Shown here: piece by piece, positions 37,011 through 45,790 of the stretch | Numbering within the stretch: the first letter of the stretch is position 1 | Layout of the letters: each line of letters starts with the position of its first letter | Origin: Arthrobacter livingstonensis | GTDB taxonomy: Bacteria > Actinomycetota > Actinomycetes > Actinomycetales > Micrococcaceae | Assembly (NCBI RefSeq): GCF_003219815.1 | Contig: NZ_QJVD01000002.1 | Coordinates: 143,574 to 207,573, forward strand | Direction: 5' to 3' | DNA: 64,000 nucleotides | Program-made: the position numbers and the translations under genes | Notes under the pieces: generated by a model | Database searches by the model: none | Seen by the model: the letters and a program-made list of their open reading frames with translations, nothing else | Told to the model about the DNA's origin: nothing

Positions 37011-38072
37011 TTACGGTTCGATCGAGTGAATCAATTCAACCACGCGGGTCAGCACGGCCGGGTCGGTGTCCGGGGGCACGCCGTGGCCCAGGTTCAGCAC
37101 GTGCGCGGGGGCCGAGGCGCCGGCGGCAATGACGTCCCTGACGTGTGCCTCCAGCACGGACCACGGGGCGCTCAGCAGTGCGGGGTCGATGTTGCCCTGC
37201 AGCGGCACGCGCCCGCCGAGCCGGCGGTTCGCCTCGTCCAGCGGCAGCCGGTAGTCCACCCCCATGACGTCCACGCCCACATTCAGCATGGCGCCGAGCA
37301 GCTCCGAGGTGCCGGTGCCGAAGTGGATCAGCGGCACGCCCAGGTCCCGGACGTGGTCCAGCGCACGGGACGATGCCGGGGCCACGTGTTCGGTGTAGTC
37401 GTCCAGTCCCAGCGACCCTGCCCAGGAATCGAACAGCTGGGCGGCGCTGGCGCCGGCCTCGACCTGGGCGCGCAGGAACCTGCCGGAGGCGTCCGCAGCC
37501 CAGTTCATGAGGGCGGCCCAGACGTCGGGGTCGGCGTGCATCATGGTGCGCGGGCCCAGGTGGTCACGGGAAGGGCGGCCCTCCACCATGTAGGCGGCCA
37601 CGGTGAACGGTGCGCCGGCGAAGCCGATGAGCGGGGTGCTGCCCAGCTCCTGCACCGTCAATGCAACGGCCTCGCGGATGGGGTCAAGGGACTCGTCCGT
37701 CAGCTCCGGAAGGTTGGCCACGTCCTCGGCGGTGCGGACGGGGTGGTCCAGCACGGGGCCGACTCCGGGGACAATGTCCACGCCGACGCCGGCCAGCTTC
37801 AGCGGGATGACGATGTCGGAGAAAAAGATGGCGGCGTCCACGTCGTGGCGGCGCACGGGCTGCAGGGTGATTTCGGCTGCCATGGCCGGCTTGAGGCAGG
37901 ACTCAAGCATGGTGGTGCCCACGCGCAGTTCGCGGTATTCGGGCAGGGAGCGTCCGGCCTGGCGCATGAACCAGACGGGCCGGCGGCCAGGCTTGCCGCC
38001 GCGATAGGCGGTGATCAGCGGGGAATTGGCGGTGCGGCCATCCATCAGGGGGTGGCTTGGGCTCAGTGTCAT
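37011..38072 (-). CDS. hemE: Uroporphyrinogen decarboxylase
   Basis: 353 residues. The signature PVWFMRQAGRSLPEYRELR is at about residues 33-51, with AAIFFSDIVIPLKLAGVGV, IGFAGAPFTVAAYMVEG and QGNIDPALL. It decarboxylates uroporphyrinogen III to coproporphyrinogen III. It is the first gene of the minus-strand heme cluster, and its promoter region (38073-38235) is shared with divergent hemA. Confidence 0.97.
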   Translation of the reverse strand: MTLSPSHPLMDGRTANSPLITAYRGGKPGRRPVWFMRQAGRSLPEYRELRVGTTMLESCLKPAMAAEITLQPVRRHDVDAAIFFSDIVIPLKLAGVGVDIVPGVGPVLDHPVRTAEDVANLPELTDESLDPIREAVALTVQELGSTPLIGFAGAPFTVAAYMVEGRPSRDHLGPRTMMHADPDVWAALMNWAADASGRFLRAQVEAGASAAQLFDSWAGSLGLDDYTEHVAPASSRALDHVRDLGVPLIHFGTGTSELLGAMLNVGVDVMGVDYRLPLDEANRRLGGRVPLQGNIDPALLSAPWSVLEAHVRDVIAAGASAPAHVLNLGHGVPPDTDPAVLTRVVELIHSIEP

Positions 38073-38235
38073 GGCACCACCCTACAGAGGGAATCCGTGA
38101 GTCCTTCGTGCACAACTTGTCGCCGTATAGGGGGCGGAAAGGAAAGCGGCGGTAAGGAGCATCACAGGGCTTTGCTGACGAATGGGGCCAACATGTCCCT
38201 AAGTCCCGTTGTTAAAGGTCTACCATTGAGGAATT
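38073..38235. promoter_or_regulatory. Divergent promoter region between hemE and hemA
   Basis: This 163-bp region separates the two halves of the heme pathway. For hemA, GAGG lies 5 bases before the GTG, and TACCAT (38221-38226) is a possible -10 element. GTATAG near 38126 is another AT-richer candidate. I see no clear operator palindrome; the site assignments are tentative. Confidence 0.4.
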
Positions 38236-39561
38236 GTGGTTCTCTTTTCCTTAGTTGCCTCGCACTCAAACCTTGACCTCGAAACCGTGGCCCGCCTCAG
38301 CGCCGGCGCGGCCGAGGTCAGTGCCGACGTCGTGGCCGGCGACAATGACGTGGTGGGCATGGTCACCTTGGCCACCTGCAACCGCTACGAGCTTTATGCC
38401 CAGGCACGCACCGCGGAGGAAGTTGAATCCGCCCGCAGCAGCATTGTTGCCGCCGTCAGCGCCCGCACCGGGCTCACCGAACCCCAGGTCTCCAACGCCC
38501 TGGCAACCCAGCAGGGCCCGGCGGTTCCCCGCCACCTTTTCGCCGTCAGCACCGGGCTGGAATCGGCGGTGGTGGGGGAACGTGAAATTGCCGGACAGGT
38601 GCGCCGCGCCCTGAGCTCGGCCCAGGAAGCCGGAGTCAGCACACCTGCCCTGGTCCGCTTGTTCCAGGCCGCCTCCAAAACCGCCAAGTATGTTGGTGCT
38701 CAGACCGCACTGGGACGCCGGGGCATGTCCATTGTGTCCGTGGCGCTGGACCTGGCAGCCGAACTGCAGGACGTTCCCTCCCTGGCCGGAAAGACGGCAG
38801 TGCTGTTTGGCACGGGCGCCTATGCCGGCGCCGCCATGGCGCAGCTGGCCCAGCGCGGCTGCACGGACATCAGCGTGTACTCCTCCTCCGGCCGCGCAGA
38901 GACCTTCGTTGCCTCCCGCGGCGGGACGGCGCTGAGCGGGGAGAGCCTGCCGCAGGCGCTGGCCCGCGCACAGCTTCTGGTGGGCTGCAGCGGGACGGAC
39001 CGCCAGGTCGCCGCAGCGGACATTGCACAGCTGCGCCACGCCGGCTCCGGCCAGCTGACGGTCATTGACCTGGCACTGACCCACGACTTTGCCCCCGACA
39101 TTGCCGACCTCCCGGGCGTGGACCTGCTGACGCTGGAAACGGTGCGCCAGGCGGCGCCCGCTGAGCAGTCCGCCACTCTCGTGGAGGCCGCAACGCTGGT
39201 GGCCGACGCCGCACTGAACTTTGAGCAGGCCCAGAACGCCCGCTCCCTGGACCACGCCATCGTCGCCCTGCGACGGCACACCATGGCGGTGCTCGATGAC
39301 GAGATTGCCAAGATCCGCCAGCAGCACGGCTGCACGGCGGCCACCGCCGAGGTGGAGTTTGCCATGCGGCGCATGGTCAAGCAGCTGCTGCACGTGCCCA
39401 CTGTCCGTGCCAAGGAACTGGCTGCCGCGGGCGACGCCGGGAGCTACCTGGCCGCACTCGATGCCCTCTACGGACTCAAGGTGGAACCGGCCGCGCTGGG
39501 TGCCGTTGCCGAATCGAAGCTGGGCGCAGATGCAGCCGGCGGCCGGGAAGCCACCGCTTAA
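38236..39561 (+). CDS. hemA: Glutamyl-tRNA reductase
   Basis: 441 residues from GTG 38236 ([20 protein letters not shown]). The catalytic Cys is in [11 protein letters not shown], the region [21 protein letters not shown] is the substrate-site signature, and the NADPH-binding part shows [21 protein letters not shown]. It reduces glutamyl-tRNA to glutamate-1-semialdehyde, the committed first step. It faces the rest of the pathway and so could be regulated separately from it. Confidence 0.97.
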   Translation: MVLFSLVASHSNLDLETVARLSAGAAEVSADVVAGDNDVVGMVTLATCNRYELYAQARTAEEVESARSSIVAAVSARTGLTEPQVSNALATQQGPAVPRHLFAVSTGLESAVVGEREIAGQVRRALSSAQEAGVSTPALVRLFQAASKTAKYVGAQTALGRRGMSIVSVALDLAAELQDVPSLAGKTAVLFGTGAYAGAAMAQLAQRGCTDISVYSSSGRAETFVASRGGTALSGESLPQALARAQLLVGCSGTDRQVAAADIAQLRHAGSGQLTVIDLALTHDFAPDIADLPGVDLLTLETVRQAAPAEQSATLVEAATLVADAALNFEQAQNARSLDHAIVALRRHTMAVLDDEIAKIRQQHGCTAATAEVEFAMRRMVKQLLHVPTVRAKELAAAGDAGSYLAALDALYGLKVEPAALGAVAESKLGADAAGGREATA

Positions 39562-39642
39562 GCCAACCGCCGGTCCCCTGACGGCCGCGCAGCCTCAACC
39601 GAGCGCCCACGTCGCAAGACCCGCCAGCCCGCGCCGGCCAGC

Positions 39643-40629
39643 CTAGGCGAAGGCGTTGGCCCCCGTCAGCTCGGCGGAGACATCCCACAGCCTGGCGGCA
39701 CTTTCTGGATCGACCGCATGCGCATCCACGCCGGCAAAGCGGGCCAGTGGCGACGACGCGTCGGTGGGCAGGGCGATGTCGCAGTCCTCGCAGTACACGC
39801 CACCCATGCCGTCCAGCTGCGGGGATGTTGCCGCCCACACCGAGGTTGCCGCTCCCTGTTCCGGCGTCTTGAAGCCTTCACGAACCGTGCCGGAGCCATC
39901 CATCCAGCCGGCGGCGACCATTTCCTCACGCGGCAGGTGCCTTTGCAGCTCGGTCATGATGCCGCCGGGATGGACAGCGAAGGCACGCACCCCGTGGTCC
40001 CGGCCCCGCCGGTCGAGTTCGACGGCGAAGAGGCTGTCGGCTGTTTTGGCCTGGCCGTAGGCCTGCCATTTGTCGTAGCCGGCGGTGAACTGGAGGTCCT
40101 CGAAGTGGATGCCGGAGAGCTTGTGCCCGGTGGATGAGAGTGCAACCACGCGGGCACCGCCGTCGGCCAGGACGGGCCAGAGCTCGTTGGCCAGCGTGAA
40201 ATGGCCCAGGTGGTTTGTGGCGAACTGGGCCTCCCAGCCGGGACCGACCCTGGTTTCCGGGCAGGCCATGATGGCAGCGTTGTTGATGAGAATGTCCAGC
40301 CCCCGCCCTGACTCGAGGTAGGCCCGGGCAAAGGCCCGGACACTGCCGAGCTCGCCCAGGTCCATCGCCTGGACGTTCACCGCGCCGAGCCCGGCCGCCG
40401 CCAGGACTTCCCCGGCATGGTCGGGCCGGCGTGCCGGAACGGTCACCCGCACTCCGGCCCCGACCAGCGCCCGCACGGTTTCCAGGCCCAGGCCGGAATA
40501 GCCGCCGGTGACGATGGCCTCGCAGCCGGACAGGTCCGCGCCCTCAAGGACCTGCGCGGCGGTGGTGCCGTGCCCGAACCCGGATGTGATGGGCTGCTGC
40601 GGTGTGTGTTGCTGTGCCTGGCGGGCCAT
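39643..40629 (-). CDS. Short-chain dehydrogenase/reductase
   Basis: 328 residues. NAD(P)-binding TGGYSGLGLETVRAL, structural NNAAIM, catalytic Ser in ALSSTGHKLSG and the YGQAK (Tyr-x-x-x-Lys) motif are present. The layout resembles the extended SDR group annotated as retinol/WW-domain oxidoreductase-like. The cofactor-specificity region (PARRPDHAGE) has arginines compatible with NADP. It converges on hemA with an 81-bp gap. Substrate unknown. Confidence 0.9.
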   Translation of the reverse strand: MARQAQQHTPQQPITSGFGHGTTAAQVLEGADLSGCEAIVTGGYSGLGLETVRALVGAGVRVTVPARRPDHAGEVLAAAGLGAVNVQAMDLGELGSVRAFARAYLESGRGLDILINNAAIMACPETRVGPGWEAQFATNHLGHFTLANELWPVLADGGARVVALSSTGHKLSGIHFEDLQFTAGYDKWQAYGQAKTADSLFAVELDRRGRDHGVRAFAVHPGGIMTELQRHLPREEMVAAGWMDGSGTVREGFKTPEQGAATSVWAATSPQLDGMGGVYCEDCDIALPTDASSPLARFAGVDAHAVDPESAARLWDVSAELTGANAFA

Positions 40630-40672
40630 GATGCATCCCTCGATGGTGGGTGGTTGTTCCCTTAGAGGAAAT

Positions 40673-41254
40673 TTACACCTGCGGGCCGTGAATGGCGTCC
40701 CAATCCCCGCGCAGGACCGCCATCATGGCGGAGTCCACGTACCTTCCATCAAATTTCAACGCGGCCCGCTTCCACCCTTCCAGGACGAACCCGGCCTTCC
40801 CATACACGTGGCGCGCCCGCGGGTTGAAGCCGAAGACCTCCAGCTCAATCCGGTTGAGAGTGGTGGCGGAGAAGGCGTAATCGAGCATCATCCGGGTCGC
40901 TTCGCTGCCGATGCCCCGCCCGCGCCCGCGCGGCCCCACCAGGATGCGGAAGTTGCAGGAGTCGTCGCCACGGAGTTCGTTCAGCACCACCTCGCCCACG
41001 CATTCGCCGCCCGCAGCATCAACGATCGCCAGGTCCAACCGGTCCGTCCGGGCGTTCCGGCTCAAGTACCACTCCCGGGTGGCCGCGTCCAGCACCGGGG
41101 ATGCAGCGGCGGCCGCGGCACTGCTGTGCACGCTTCCCGTCAGCCGGAGCACCTCGGGATCGGCAAGAATGCCACCCAGGGCGGGGAGGTCCTCGGGGCT
41201 GAACGGCCGCAGGACACAGCGGGTCCCTTGCAGTGTTGGCTTCCGGGCAAACAT
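40673..41254 (-). CDS. GNAT-family N-acetyltransferase (RimJ/RimL-like)
   Basis: 193 residues from ATG 41254. The acetyl-CoA loop reads GPRGRGRGIGSEATRM, and the C-terminal GFNPRARHVYGKAGFVLEG is typical of RimJ/RimL-type acetyltransferases, which modify N-termini or small molecules. It starts 8 bp after the moeZ stop and is likely co-transcribed with it. Substrate not predictable. Confidence 0.88.
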   Translation of the reverse strand: MFARKPTLQGTRCVLRPFSPEDLPALGGILADPEVLRLTGSVHSSAAAAAASPVLDAATREWYLSRNARTDRLDLAIVDAAGGECVGEVVLNELRGDDSCNFRILVGPRGRGRGIGSEATRMMLDYAFSATTLNRIELEVFGFNPRARHVYGKAGFVLEGWKRAALKFDGRYVDSAMMAVLRGDWDAIHGPQV

Positions 41255-41261
41255 GGCGGCG

Positions 41262-42455
41262 CTAGCGGCCGTCCAGCCTGTTCCAGGCGTCAATCCCGCC
41301 CTCCAGATGGACGACGTCGGCATAGCCTGCCGCCTGCAGGCTCGCCAGCGCCTGGGCCGAGCGGCCACCGGACTTGCAGTGCAGCACCAGCGGCACGTCC
41401 CGGGGAATCTGCGCCAGGGCCGAGCCGTCCTTGATGCCGGCGAGCGGAATGAGCACGGAACCGGGGATCCGGGAGATCTCAAATTCCACCGGTTCGCGCA
41501 CGTCCACCAGCACAAAGTCCTCCGCCCCGCGCTCCCGGTTCACCAGCCGGGTGGCGAGTTGGGGCACGGTGATGAGACCGGCGTCGTGCGCGGGATCAGC
41601 GGGCGGGACGATGCCGCAGAAAAAGTCATAGTCGATCAGCTCGGTGATGGGCGCCGCCTCCGGGTCCCTGGCGATGCGGATTTCGCGCCAGCGGGAGGAC
41701 AGGGCATCGAAGATCAACAGCCTTCCCAGCAGCGTCTGGCCGATTCCGGTGATGAGCTTGACCGCCTCGGTGACCATCATGGCGCCAATGGACGCACACA
41801 GCATGCCAAAAACTCCGCCCTCGGCACAGGACGGTACGGTGCCGGGGGCTGGCGGTTCCGGGTAGAGGTCGCGGTAGTTGGGGCCAAACTTGTCCCAGAA
41901 CACGCTGACCTGTCCGTCAAAGCGGAGGATGGAACCCCACACGTACGGCTTTCCCAACATGGCGGCCGCGTCATTGACCAGGTAGCGGGTCGAAAAGTTG
42001 TCAGCGCCGTCCAGGATGACGTCGTAGCCGCTGAACAGCTCCAGCGCGTTGGAGGAGTCCAGCCGGAGCTGGTGCAACACGACCTTGACGCCCGGATTGA
42101 TGGCCACGATGGAATCCCGGGCGGACTCCAGCTTGGTGCGGCCGATGTCCGCCACCCCGTGGATCACCTGGCGCTGGAGGTTGCTCAGTTCCACTGTGTC
42201 GTCGTCGATGATGCCCAGCGTGCCCACACCGGCGGCGGCCAAATACAACAGCGCCGGGGAGCCCAGGCCGCCGGCACCAATGACCAGGACCTTGGCGTTG
42301 CGCAGCCGCCGCTGTCCCTCCAGCCCGATCTCGGGGATCAGCGCGTGGCGGGAATACCGCTCCAGCTCCTCGGCGCCCATGGGCGGTCCCGGCTCCACCA
42401 GGGCAGGCAGCTGCTGCGGGCGTTGAGTGGCCAGGGGCGCGATCAGGGAAACCAT
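41262..42455 (-). CDS. moeZ: MoeZ-type adenylyltransferase/sulfurtransferase (ThiF-rhodanese fusion)
   Basis: 397 residues from ATG 42455. The N-terminal E1-like domain has RYSRHALIPEIGLEGQRRL, GAGGLGSPALLYLAAAGVG, DDDTVELSNLQRQ and PSCAEGGVFG. The C-terminal rhodanese domain has the active-site loop HCKSGGRSAQAL with the persulfide-carrying Cys. MoeZ adenylates and thiocarboxylates small ubiquitin-like sulfur carriers; here this could serve ThiS, MoaD or a CysO-like protein. No Shine-Dalgarno precedes the ATG and TAGATT lies 7 bases before it, which suggests a leaderless mRNA. It corresponds to Rv3206c in the conserved block. Confidence 0.93.
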   Translation of the reverse strand: MVSLIAPLATQRPQQLPALVEPGPPMGAEELERYSRHALIPEIGLEGQRRLRNAKVLVIGAGGLGSPALLYLAAAGVGTLGIIDDDTVELSNLQRQVIHGVADIGRTKLESARDSIVAINPGVKVVLHQLRLDSSNALELFSGYDVILDGADNFSTRYLVNDAAAMLGKPYVWGSILRFDGQVSVFWDKFGPNYRDLYPEPPAPGTVPSCAEGGVFGMLCASIGAMMVTEAVKLITGIGQTLLGRLLIFDALSSRWREIRIARDPEAAPITELIDYDFFCGIVPPADPAHDAGLITVPQLATRLVNRERGAEDFVLVDVREPVEFEISRIPGSVLIPLAGIKDGSALAQIPRDVPLVLHCKSGGRSAQALASLQAAGYADVVHLEGGIDAWNRLDGR

Positions 42456-42566
42456 GGTTAACAATCTAGCCCGGCCTGCGGCGTTTGGGTTATTACCGCC
42501 GGGTACAATGACACTAGCCACGGCCGTGAGGCAACAATGGCCGGACTTGAGTGAAAGGCACGCACC

Positions 42567-43220
42567 ATGACTTCGGAATCCCGTACCGGGGAAGGATCCC
42601 CACGCCGTGCCCCTCTGGCCCGCCTGCCACGCGACGAGCGCCGGGCCCAGTTGCTGGTCTCCGCCCTTGAAGTGTTCGTGACCAACGGTTACCACGGTGC
42701 CGCGATGGATGAAATCGCCGAAGCCGCCAAGGTCAGCAAGCCCGTGCTGTACCAGCATTTTCCGAGCAAGCGGGAACTGTACGTTGCCCTGCTGGACAGC
42801 CACCTGGCCAAACTGACACAAATGCTGCTGGCCGCCCTGAACTCCACCACGGACAACAAGCTGCGCGTGCAGGCCACCATGAAGGCGTACTTCCAGTTTG
42901 TGGCCAACGACGACCAGGCGTACCGGCTCGTTTTTGAATCCGACCTGGTCAACGACCACGACGTGGCCCTGCGCCTGGAGAAGTTCAACTCGGAGTTTGC
43001 CGACGCCCTGGGTGCCGTCATTGCCGAAGACACCATGCTGGGCCAGTTGGAGGCCACCCTGCTGGGACGGGCACTGGCCGGCATGGCCCAGGTCAGTGCC
43101 CGCTACTGGCTGGAGGCGAACGGCGATCTGGACCTCGAGGTGGCCAGCGATCTTGTGTACCGTTTAGCTTGGCGCGGAATTAGCCGTTTTCCCAAGGAAT
43201 CACACGGCCCCGCCGCATAG
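42567..43220 (+). CDS. TetR-family transcriptional regulator (Rv3208-type)
   Basis: 217 residues. The helix-turn-helix lies at about 45-80 (MDEIAEAAKVSKPVLYQHFP). It is divergent from moeZ and 46 bp upstream of the DUF3107 gene, the same neighbourhood as Rv3208/Rv3208A. The ligand-binding part (YFQFVANDDQAYRLVFESDL) is well conserved among actinobacteria by my recollection. Target genes unknown; no strong palindrome was found in the 111-bp moeZ/TetR gap. Confidence 0.9.
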   Translation: MTSESRTGEGSPRRAPLARLPRDERRAQLLVSALEVFVTNGYHGAAMDEIAEAAKVSKPVLYQHFPSKRELYVALLDSHLAKLTQMLLAALNSTTDNKLRVQATMKAYFQFVANDDQAYRLVFESDLVNDHDVALRLEKFNSEFADALGAVIAEDTMLGQLEATLLGRALAGMAQVSARYWLEANGDLDLEVASDLVYRLAWRGISRFPKESHGPAA

Positions 43221-43266
43221 AGTTGCTTGTACTTGTATTTTGGACTTTTGCACCGAGGAGACACCT

Positions 43267-43491
43267 GTGGAAATCAAGATCGGCATCCAGAACATCGCCC
43301 GCGAAATCGTCCTTGAGACGGACCAGGCTGCGGACGACATCGCCACGCAGGTTTCCGAGGCACTGGCCAAGGGAACCGAGCTGCGGCTCAAGGATGAGAA
43401 GGGCCGCATCATCATTGTTCCCGGCAGTGCCCTGGGATACGTTGAACTGGGCGCCGAAGAAGCCCGCCGGGTGGGGTTCGGCGCGCTCTAA
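43267..43491 (+). CDS. DUF3107 small protein (TB9.4-like)
   Basis: 74 residues from GTG 43267 (MEIKIGIQNIAREIVLETDQ), with GAGGAG 7 bases upstream. The short beta-rich protein ends with GYVELGAEEARRVGFGAL. The DUF3107 family is found in actinobacteria next to this TetR regulator. No function is established. Confidence 0.9.
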   Translation: MEIKIGIQNIAREIVLETDQAADDIATQVSEALAKGTELRLKDEKGRIIIVPGSALGYVELGAEEARRVGFGAL

Positions 43492-43536
43492 GGAGCAGGC
43501 ACGAACCATTCGGACAGCACGGGGAGAGGAAATTTC

Positions 43537-43842
43537 ATGGTCGCATTGGTCATTGTCGCGTTGACGGCCGGTGGCTTTGGCGCCATTGCGTGGGGCGTGG
43601 ACAAGTACCGGTCAACCTTCGGGGCGCTTCTTCCCGCCGGCGCTGCCGTGGCCGCGTCCCTGGTGGTTTGGATGGTCACGATGGCTGTCGGCCTGAACAA
43701 CTCTCCCGCCACGGCGTGGATCCCGTGGATCCTGTCCATGGCGGTGGGCGGCGCGGTGGCCTGGGCGGTGGCCGGTTTCGTCGGCCGCACCCGGCACGCC
43801 CGCCAGATTGAGCGGACTAATCAGATTCTGGCCATGCATTAG
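43537..43842 (+). CDS. Small membrane protein, function unknown
   Basis: 101 residues with three predicted helices (about 2-20, 32-52, 62-84) and a basic C-terminal tail (GRTRHARQIERTNQIL). GGGGAGAGG precedes the ATG. It lies 45 bp after DUF3107 and is probably in the same transcript, which ends at the palindromes at 43861-43934. Confidence 0.8.
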   Translation: MVALVIVALTAGGFGAIAWGVDKYRSTFGALLPAGAAVAASLVVWMVTMAVGLNNSPATAWIPWILSMAVGGAVAWAVAGFVGRTRHARQIERTNQILAMH

Positions 43843-43860
43843 TCCGGATTCCTGTCCGCG

Positions 43861-43934
43861 CCTGCGCACGGTTGGCCCTCAGCGGTGCGCCACTTGACGA
43901 AGTGGCGCACCGCTGGACTTTAACCATGCGCAGG
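43861..43934. terminator. Nested palindrome / terminator
   Basis: An inner perfect 16-bp stem, CAGCGGTGCGCCACTT (43880-43895) with AAGTGGCGCACCGCTG (43900-43915) around GACG, is enclosed by outer arms CCTGCGCACGGTT (43861-43873) and AACCATGCGCAGG (43922-43934) that match with one mismatch. It lies between the small membrane protein gene and the convergent pterin-dehydratase fusion, so it can end transcription both ways. Further imperfect GC-rich repeats follow up to about 44005. Confidence 0.75.
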
Positions 43935-44007
43935 ACCGGTGGCCAATTCTGCGCCCGGTTGCTCCTGCGCCAAACCCGTGGCGGGTCCAGCGCAGGCGCA
44001 ACGGGTT

Positions 44008-44664
44008 TTAGGCATCCCGCCCTTCCTCGGTGCAGATGCACAGCTTGTTGCCCTGCGGGTCGGTGGCGATCACAAATGCCGGTTCGCTCGAGCGGTCCAG
44101 CGTCGCCCCGGCGGCTGCCAGTTCCGCGAGCACGCCCTGCGCCTCGCTGGCGGGGACATGGATGTCAAAGTGGAAGCGGTTGGCGTTGGGAGTCTCCGTT
44201 TGCTGGAACCACAGCGTCGGCAGCCGGCCCGAGGGGTCCCGCAAATCATCCGACTCCCCCGCCTTGTACCCCAGCGCTGCCGCCCAGACGGGCGCCACGG
44301 CCGCAAAATCGGCGGAATCCAGGGCAATTTCAACAGACCGCAGCAGCTCCGGATGTGCCACGGCCCCGACCTCCCGTGCCGCCGTGGAGATGGCTTTCGC
44401 CAGGGCCGCGTCCCGCGCCGTCACCTTGGAGCCGGCGTCGTGCGAGGTCAGCGTCACGAACAAGGTGTCGTAGCGCCAGTCCACGTCGGGATGGTGGTTG
44501 GCTTCCTGCGCCAGCGCCCCAATGGCGGCAAACAAATCCAGGGCCGCGGCCGACGTCGGGCACTTCAGTGCCGCCGCCAGCCCGCCCAGACGGAACCTCC
44601 AGTCCGGCAGCGCCGCCAGTTCCGCGTTGATTTGGTCCCTGGTCAAAACATCTTTCGCAGCCAT
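44008..44664 (-). CDS. Pterin-4a-carbinolamine dehydratase fused to a glyoxalase-like domain
   Basis: 218 residues. Residues 1-100 match pterin-4a-carbinolamine dehydratase, including the active-site segment ANHHPDVDWRYDTLFVTLT and DAGSKVTARD. Residues 105-214 form a VOC/glyoxalase-like domain (VEIALDSADFAAVAPVWAAA, then DIHVPASEAQGVLAEL and DPQGNKLCI). The first domain dehydrates a hydroxylated pterin made by aromatic amino-acid hydroxylases or acts on cofactor-derived pterins. No such hydroxylase is nearby. The gene ends next to the palindrome region and starts 24 bp upstream of the thiG stop. Confidence 0.87.
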   Translation of the reverse strand: MAAKDVLTRDQINAELAALPDWRFRLGGLAAALKCPTSAAALDLFAAIGALAQEANHHPDVDWRYDTLFVTLTSHDAGSKVTARDAALAKAISTAAREVGAVAHPELLRSVEIALDSADFAAVAPVWAAALGYKAGESDDLRDPSGRLPTLWFQQTETPNANRFHFDIHVPASEAQGVLAELAAAGATLDRSSEPAFVIATDPQGNKLCICTEEGRDA

Positions 44665-44688
44665 GGAAGGCTCCTTCGAGTTGCCGGT

Positions 44689-45504
<816 letters not shown>

Positions 45505-45550
45505 TCACTCTCTGCAGGAATCTTGGGGTTGTGGTTGACGCGGACGGGGC

Positions 45551-45790
45551 CTATCCGCCCTGGACAGCGGTGACGATCTCGACGTCGTCGTCGGTTTCAA
45601 CCGCGGTCAGCGACCACTGGCTGCGCGGCACGATGTCCGCATTGCGGGCCACGGCTACGCCGATGCGGCCGCCGTCCGCGGGCTGTCCCGTGGCGAGGAT
45701 GGCGCGCCCGGTCACGGCCGTGACAAGATCGGCGACGGTGGTGCCGGCTGCCAGGGGCGCGGCGGCGCCGTTGAGTCGGATGGTGCTCAT
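45551..45790 (-). CDS. thiS: Sulfur carrier protein ThiS
   Basis: 79 residues with the beta-grasp pattern and the required C-terminal Gly-Gly (VTAVQGG). The terminal Gly is adenylated and thiocarboxylated, here perhaps by MoeZ because no separate thiF is seen in the window. Its start overlaps the thiO stop by 4 bp. Confidence 0.94.
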   Translation of the reverse strand: MSTIRLNGAAAPLAAGTTVADLVTAVTGRAILATGQPADGGRIGVAVARNADIVPRSQWSLTAVETDDDVEIVTAVQGG

